DNA of 64,000 bases from Desmodus rotundus (taxonomy: Eukaryota; Chordata; Mammalia; Chiroptera; Phyllostomidae). A program made the translations under genes and the position numbers. The notes under the pieces were generated by a model. The model had not been told where the DNA came from. It saw nothing but the letters and a program-made list of their open reading frames with translations, and made no database searches. The stretch spans positions 27,190,470 to 27,254,469 of the forward strand of contig NC_071394.1 of the NCBI RefSeq assembly GCF_022682495.2. The letters run 5' to 3'. Positions 57,290 to 64,000 of the stretch are shown here, one piece after another (the first letter of the stretch is position 1; each line of letters opens with the position of its first letter).

Positions 57290-58500
57290 TGCCATCTTCC
57301 GTATTGTGGTACAATCTACATAATGTAAAATTTACCATTTTAACCATTTTTAAATGTACAGTTCAGTGGCATTAAGTACATTCACATTGTCGTGCAAGTA
57401 TCACCTCCGTTTCCAGGAACTTTTCATCTTCCCTCAGTAAAACTTCCCATCAAAGAGTAACACCTCGTTTGTCCCTCCCACAGCCACGGGCAACCACCAT
57501 TCTACTTTGTATCAATTTGATGAAGCCTCACATGAATGGAATCATACGGTATTTGTCTTTTTGTGACTAGCTTATTTTACTCAGCATAACATCATTAAGA
57601 TTCATGAATGTAACAGCATGTGTCAGAATTTCCTTTGTTTTTAAGGCTGAATAATAGTTGTATGTATGTACCACATGTTGTTTATCCACTCATCCATCGA
57701 CGGACTTGAGAAGCAACTCGATTGCCTCCCGGTTTTAGCTGTTGTGAGTAATACTGTTAAGAACGTGGTGCACAAGTACAAGTGTATCTTCGAGACCCTG
57801 CATTTCAATTCTTTCGGGTATGTACCCAGAAGTGGTACTCAAGGGCAACTACTATGCCATATGGTAATTCTATGTTTAATATTTTGAGAAACTACCACGC
57901 TATTTTTCAAAGTGGCTGGACCAGTTTATATTCTCACTAGCAGGGCACACGTGTTTCAACTTTTCCACATCCTCTCCAACAGTTATTTTCTGTTTTGTTT
58001 TGTTTCATTTTTGATTTTAATAATAGCCATTCTAATGGGTATGTACGTTTTACATTTTGATGTAGTCTAATTTATCTAATTTTTTGTTCCTGTGCTTTTG
58101 ATATTATATCCAAGAAATCACTGCCAAATCTAATGTTATGAAGCTTCTCTTGTGTTTTCTTGTAAGGGTTTATAATTTTAGCTCTTACCTTTAGGTCTTT
58201 GATTCAACTTGAGTTAATTTTTGCATATGATATAAAGGGAGGGTCCACTTTCATTCTTCTGTGTATGATACCCAGGTTTCCCAACGCCTTGTACTGAAAG
58301 ACTATTCATTCCCCATTGAATCATCTTGGCACGCTTGTGGAAAATCATTTGACTGTGTATGTGAGGGTTTATTTGGAGACTCTCTATTCTGCTGTGTTGG
58401 TCTATATGTCTGTCTTCATGCCAGGATCACACTGTTTTGATTGCGTAGCTTTATAATTGGGAAGTGTGAGTCCTCCAACATTGTCCCTCTTCCACATTGT
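57290..58500 (-). mobile_element. Old L1 3' region, antisense
   Basis: Contains 'gtaaaatttaccattttaacc', 'cagtggcattaagtacattc', 'tgaatggaatcatacggtat', and 'gtaccacatgttgtttatcc', the reverse of an old L1 3' UTR. Confidence 0.8.
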
Positions 58501-58589
58501 TTTGTCTGTGTAGGGACATACACCGTCTTAACCAAGCAGCGAAAGTTAACCCGGGCAGGACTGAGGAGAACTGACCCTGTGTGCCTCTT

Positions 58590-59215
58590 GATAGGATGCA
58601 CTGAGAAGGACACAGCACCACTAATGTGTTGTTTCTGCCAAACAAACAAAATTCTCTTGAAAAATGAGGATGTATCAGACAACCCAATGAGCCATATTCT
58701 GCAATAAATAACTGGCCCGTGCTCTGCAAAAATGCCAAAGTCATGGAAGACAAGAGCAGAGGTAATCTCCCAGATTGCAGGAAATTAAACAGACGTGATA
58801 ACAAAGTACAATATGTATCCAAGAATGGAATGTAGACTTACAAGAACAGTATCAGGACAATCAGCGAAGTTTGGGTAGGATCTGTGGATCCGATAGATGG
58901 TAGTATTGTTTCAATGGTAATTCCCTGAATCTGGGTCATTATATCTAAAACTTACTTTCAAACAGTTAAGATTATATTATGTATAACATTAAGTATATTG
59001 TACAGGATTATAGTACATATAATATTGAAAATTATAATGTGTATACTGTATGTACAATACAGACAGAGAGAAAGAGAGAGAAAGACAGAGTGATTAAGCA
59101 AATGTGGCAAAATGTTAACAATTAAATTCTACTACTTCTTGGGAGTTCTTTGTAATATTCTTGCAATTTTCTGTAAGCTTAAAACTAATTCAAAGGAATT
59201 TTTTATATAGAAAAA
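58590..59215 (+). repeat. Old LINE-type 3' end with a GA-rich tract
   Basis: Phrases 'gacaacccaatgagcc', 'ctggcccgtgctctgcaaaaatgcc', 'gatggtagtattgtttcaatgg', 'gcaaatgtggcaaaatgttaac' and 'cttgcaattttctgtaagctt' are typical of an old mammalian L1 3' end. A (GA)n-like tract is at 59060-59090. Family named with caution. Confidence 0.5.
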
Positions 59216-59219
59216 TTAT

Positions 59220-60420
59220 GGCCAAAATTAGTCATTTTCAGAAAAATGAAAGGGAATTTGTTGGCAGTAGACTTCTCTACAGGAAGTACTTAGGAAGTTC
59301 CCAGGGCAGAGGAGAAGTGCTCCAGATGGAAGCCTACTCTGCAAGGAGGAAGAGCATCGGAAATAGTAAGATTTCTAAACTGCTGGTACCTCTCGATCTT
59401 GTTATTCAATATGGTGGTTAAGCACATGTGTTTAGCTCCTCTCCTTCTACCCCCACCCCCAAATGATTGTAAAGGATAAAGTTATAAACCTCTTAAAATA
59501 AATAGAAGGCATCAGTTGATCAGAGGTTTTAACAAATTTCTGGATGCAAGGGTATACACAAGGGGCCAGGTCTACCCGTTTTTAAGGTAGTAATGGATGA
59601 GGTGGTCCTTTGTGAAATTTTTTGGGGGCCCCTGATTTTAAATGTGGCCCAGTGTCAGGGTGCCTGTGTCGTCTTTTGATGCCTGCCAGCACACAGCGAC
59701 TGTCTACTCGCAGAGTATCTGGACACTAAAGGCATCATGCTCATCATGAGTGACCACTAAGAGATCTTCTTTTATAAGCCAATTGAAAGGTCAGTATCAA
59801 GTGTTCTAGCTGAGAATGATAATTTATATCTGTTGACTTTGTTGTGTCCGCTTAGAGCTTAACATACAGTATTTCCCTTTTCTCTCGATATTTCCCTATG
59901 TAGTAAATTTTGGGGGTTTTTTGCTCTCTCTATTCTCTATATTAGTGCAGCTGGTTTAACATGACTCATTTAATAGCTTCATTTCATAAAAGCTTTTTAT
60001 CAGGCCAGGACATCTCTCTGTACAGCTTCTGTGATTAATGTCAGCTCAATTCTGGGACAATTGTTTTTAATTGCTGCTGGCTCTCAAACGGGCAGAGGAA
60101 CACCAACATCTGATATGTAGTGATTGCACAGACCTTACCCCTATGAGTCTGCGTGATTTACCTCTTACATTTTCTAAGTGGGGCCTAGAAGGATGTGTTT
60201 ATTCAACTAAAATTACATATTATAATTTTTAATATTAAAGAAAAACTGGAAGTTGTGAAATAATCTTCAGATTGGATGAATGTCCTCAGTGGCTTCTTGG
60301 GACTGTCCTCTCAGCCATTAGGGAGAGCACCACAGAGCACACAGTAGGTACTCAACAAATTATCGTAGGCTAATGAGTTGTATTCACTGGGGTAGATTCA
60401 TTTCTGTGGGGTGCTCTGCA
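59220..60420. other. Intergenic sequence, nothing recognised
   Basis: Unique-looking, with no exon-like or repeat signal I can support. Confidence 0.45.
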
Positions 60421-60625
60421 CAGCCCTGGTGTGGGAGAATCCCACTGTAGATTCTACTCCTAGTTCAGCCATTTTCCACTGCTATGACCCTCGGTGTGTA
60501 AAAATAAATAAATAAATAAATAAATACATAAATCTCTGTTCATCTCATGGGATTTCTGAGAGAACAAAACGAGAACGTAGATGTGAACATGCCTTGCAAA
60601 CTGCTAGTGCAACATAATACAGTGA
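60420..60625 (+). repeat. MIR-like fragment with (AAAT)n microsatellite
   Basis: 'cctagttcagccattttccactgctatgaccct' and 'ctcatgggatttctgagagaacaaa' (short pieces) resemble MIR; a run of AATA units is at 60503-60532. Confidence 0.5.
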
Positions 60626-61479
60626 GGCAGCAACTCAGCCTTTAGTGGCCACAGAACATGATCCCTGACCCACAGGCAAACTTTGGGGAGCCCACAGTCC
60701 CCTAGAATACAGTACCCTATCTGCTTAAGAAGTCTTGGGGAACTGAGGCCTCAGTACTCAACTCCTGATGGACCCAGACATCCAGAGTTCCCATCAGCCA
60801 GTGGCTAGAGGACTCTTAAGCTGCAGACAGGTGCTATTATAAAATTTAGGGCTCCCCTGAGAACATCACAGCTTCCCTGGGGCGTGCGGGCTGGGCCCAG
60901 GGGTGCCCCGAACCTGGAAGGGCTAGTCTCCACACTTCCATTTTGTTTTCACTTAGGAGAAATCGTGGTGATGAGCACCGCTTATTCCTAGGGCCCTCTT
61001 AGTGCCCCCATTTCCTTTTCACACTCTCACCGTCTGTCACTTACTTTGTCCCAGCATTCACACACATGCACCCGTAACCACAACAGACACATTGGTTTAA
61101 CCTCCCGTAGCCGTCAGGATGAGCTAAATTTGTCTGTAGGACCAAACAATCCCTGAATCTCAGGGGAATAGCACACTACCACGCTGTTTATTTCTCACTC
61201 GCCAAACCTGGCTGGTGCAGGTGGGTAGGAGGGCTCTGCTTCTCTTAGTCTCTCACAGACCCAGGTGACATAGGCGTCATCTCAATCAGTACTTCCATTA
61301 CAATAAGAAAGGCAGGGCGAAGGGAACAAGGCAAACCCGTGTCACTTCCATGCTTGTTGTGTTGGCCAAGTCAAGTCCTAACTTCAAGGGGACCAGGGGG
61401 GCAGAACCCTACCATACTCCTGAGAGGGGAATAGGAACAGTTGTTAAATGATATTAAGCACAACCGCAACTCTTGTGGT

Positions 61480-61800
61480 GGGCAGTGTAGAAAAGAAGAA
61501 AGAGAGAGATGTGATGTCAGAAGCATGATCAGAGCGGCGCGAGGTAGCTGGCTTTGAATACGGAGGAGGGGACCATAAACCATGGAGTGCAGGCAGCCTC
61601 TGAAGCTGCAAGACGCAGGGAAACATTCTTCTTCAGAGCCTCCAAAAGGAACGCAGGCTTGCTGACTCATGGATTTTAATCCAGTGAGACGCGAGTCGGA
61701 CTTCTGAACTACAGGACTGTAAGGTAATAAATTTGTGCTGTACTAAGCTACTAAATATTTGTACTAATTCATTACTGCAACACTAGGACACTAACATACC
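61480..61800 (+). mobile_element. MaLR-type LTR (MLT1-like), sense, 3' part
   Basis: Contains 'aagctgcaagacgcaggg', 'gccggacttctgaactacagg'-type wording, 'aggtaataaatttgtgctg' and 'gcaacactaggacactaac', the usual MLT1 3' order with its AATAAA. It is an ancient non-coding LTR with no internal gene. Confidence 0.65.
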
Positions 61801-62074
61801 TCTCCTTTAAAAGTCACATTTGTTATTCTTTCTAACTCTTAAAGAAAGACATAATCAAACTGGGAACAGGACAAGGAGAAAAATAAAATGTAAAAATTAT
61901 CCACTATACAAGCTTTTGGTGTGTGCCTTTTCAATGTTATTTTCTGCGTGTACATACATATGCATATTTTTATGCATGTTATAACAGTAGATCACACAGC
62001 ATAGTTTTTCAGCCTGCCTTCTCATTATGCAATAGGTCTCGAACATTTTTCTGTGACTGACAGGGGCTAACCAT

Positions 62075-62385
62075 GCTATCCAATACACTCACATGTGGCT
62101 ACTGAGAAATGAGATGTGGCTAGTCTGAAGTGAGATGTACCGTATGTGACAAATACCCACCGGACTTCAAAGACTTAGGATGAAAAAAATGTCAAATACC
62201 TCACCCGTAATTTTTATATTGGTTATATGTTGGAAACAAATTTTAGCTATATTGGGTTAAACATATTATTACAATTAATTTCACTTATTTCTTTTGACTA
62301 TTTTAATGTGGCTACTAGAAAAATTAAAATTATCCTTATGGCTAGGTTTATATTTGTATTGGACAGCACTGTTGTAACAAATAAG
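62075..62385. repeat. hAT-Charlie-type element of the 'CTGTCCAATA' class
   Basis: One side has CTATCCAATACACTCACATG and TGTGGCTACTGAGAAATGAG; the other has AATGTGGCTACTAGAAAAAT and TATTGGACAGCACTG. These are matching inverted ends of an old mammalian hAT element (MER33/MER58-like; exact name uncertain). Confidence 0.7.
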
Positions 62386-64000
62386 ATTTTACTTGCAAAT
62401 GCTTGTTCCTAGCACAGAGCTGATTGAAGACTTATTTTACCGCGTCTTTCTTCCTTAGGATGAGGTGCGGGTCCACGTTTGAGAAAAGAGCTGAATTTCC
62501 TCTGCACTGTACCTGTTGTCTGAGACTAGCTGCGGTGAGCTCTCTCTGGGTATGGGACGGTGCTGCGGCGGACGGGTTTACAGCCCTCAGCTGGTCCCTC
62601 CGTAAACCGCACTGTGGCCTTTGGTCCTTCCCAAGCTCTGTGCCAGAGCACCAGCGACAGCAAAGGATCTCTCCGGCAGAGGCTGCCTTTCTGGGCGTGT
62701 GCGGAGCCAAGTCATCCGGAACTATGTTGAACGTTGCTAATTTCTCAGAACAGGAAGTCTCATGTTCAGATGATCACTCGCAGCATTCGCTTGGTCAATA
62801 ACAACGTCACTGAAAAGAAACCACAGCATCATTTTACGATACCAGTCTCTGAACGTTTCCCTGGAGTCTTATCTGCATCTTGAATGCGGACAGGTTGAAA
62901 AGAGTACCCCAGACCCATACTTTTGGGATGGTCCATTTCTAACTGCGACTCAGCAATCTTTTATTTTTTGTTAAATTTGAAAGTAGAAATAAGTTATATG
63001 TAAAAGAATAAACAGATCTGCCCCCAAGGGTTGTCAAATACTGGGTCAAATACTGTCACTACTGCTATTTTAGGTCACTGAGAGGTTGTTTTTGGTGTTG
63101 CTGTTTAACTGCTCTGTCCTTCACATGTTCTTAATTCACAAAATTATTCATGGCCCTTTCCACTGACACTATATCAGTGATTCATTTTGTGGTTGAAAGG
63201 ATTGAAATGGTTTTCTACTTTTTAGGAAAAAGTGCTGATTTTGTTTCGGAGTCCATTCATTCCTTTTACCTCCTGGTGCTGTAATTCCCCTTCTGAGGCA
63301 GTGAACACATGCTCCCCACTGTGGGGGACCCAGCACAGGTGGGAGGGGCAGGCCCTTCCAGGAGCACAGGAGCGCAGAGCAGTAATGGAGGAGGCATGGC
63401 AGAAGTTCCCTTCAGATCTTATTCCACGAGTGACATATTTTCAACTAATTTTAAGGTAACACATTGACTTGGTGATGGCCAAGGTCAGGATAAAAAGATA
63501 TAGGGGACGTAAGACTATTGCTTTGCTTCTCTACCAATCAAGGAACCTTCGCCACCCTCACCTGGATTTGTCTTTGGTTGAGGATCACTTTGAAAGGGAC
63601 TGATTCTAGCCATTGTGAATACTTAACTCAAATCTAATTTCTGGTATCTTCCACCCTGCCATCCAGGGTTTTTTCTTGGGGCCGTGCAGAAAATCCCACT
63701 CTTTTCATTGAGCCATTTTTTGCTCTAGTGTAGAGCATGGGCTTGAGTGAGACTGCTTAAGTCTTCCCCAGACTTCCAGGATAAAATGAATATTTCTTCA
63801 TGTTACCCATATTCTCTACCTTTTCCATTGCACTTACTGCCATAGGACACATTTTTGTTTATTGTCTGTTCTGGCCTCTAGGAGGGCAGGTGTTTCCTAT
63901 TATTCGAACAGGACTTGGCATATTATAGGCATACGGTACTCTCTGGTTTCATACTTTTAAAGATCAGCAAGACCCTTACTCCATCCCATCATTTCCCTGA
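62386..64000. other. Intergenic sequence with a CpG-richer patch
   Basis: 62450-62900 is GC- and CpG-richer than its surroundings and holds a 125-codon open frame (62424-62801) that resembles no protein I know. About 63870-63960 looks like an L2 3' end. The rest is unassigned; no COX6C exon was found. Confidence 0.4.

Noticed and set aside
39760..64000. COX6C, the expected downstream neighbour
   Set aside because: No segment encodes recognisable COX6C. In human it lies tens of kb further, so it is probably beyond the window.

Overview
This is eukaryotic, mammalian nuclear DNA: one gene is spread over about 38 kb in small exons with GT-AG splice sites, and its introns and flanks are packed with L1, L2, MIR, MaLR LTR and hAT/mariner relics. 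Many tRNA-derived SINEs of the bat Ves type, Half-L1 (HAL1) elements and mariner/hAT miniature elements point to a bat, probably Yangochiroptera. The species is an inference; the mammalian origin is certain.

Positions 1831-39756 (+) carry the 3' part of RGS22 (regulator of G-protein signalling 22). Thirteen exons join in frame to about 544 codons, from the end of one RGS domain through two further RGS domains to the stop codon and a short 3' UTR with an AATAAA signal. All introns look GT-AG except the one after 15350, whose donor is AAG|GCAAGT (a GC-AG intron). The 5' half of the gene lies upstream of this window. Human RGS22 is a testis-enriched protein that binds G-alpha 12/13-type subunits.

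The introns (2026-39648) hold HAL1 copies at 2989-5062 (-), about 6800-8316 (+) and 19651-21449 (+), a SINE-inside-SINE at 22752-23164, and an old L1 mosaic at 29-33 kb cut by a MaLR LTR and by a later L1 tail. A bat-type hAT miniature element at 5.7-6.4 kb is itself split by a SINE.

Downstream of the gene (39.8-64 kb) I find no host gene. The region holds a three-layer nest at 41.0-44.9 kb (HAL1 in a TA-flanked miniature transposon in an antisense L1), a decayed mariner with transposase remains at 47.6-48.2 kb, a 120-bp miniature element inside an L1 reverse-transcriptase sequence at 49.1 kb, several L1 fragments, and a repeat-poor block at 52-54.5 kb that I cannot assign. In the human genome COX6C lies beyond this end of RGS22, but no COX6C exon is visible here.

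I see no bacterial operon, CRISPR array or new enzymatic system. The unusual content is transposon biology (several independent, datable nested insertions and a multi-copy ORF1-only retrotransposon family) plus the GC-AG intron and an ambiguous C-terminus in RGS22.
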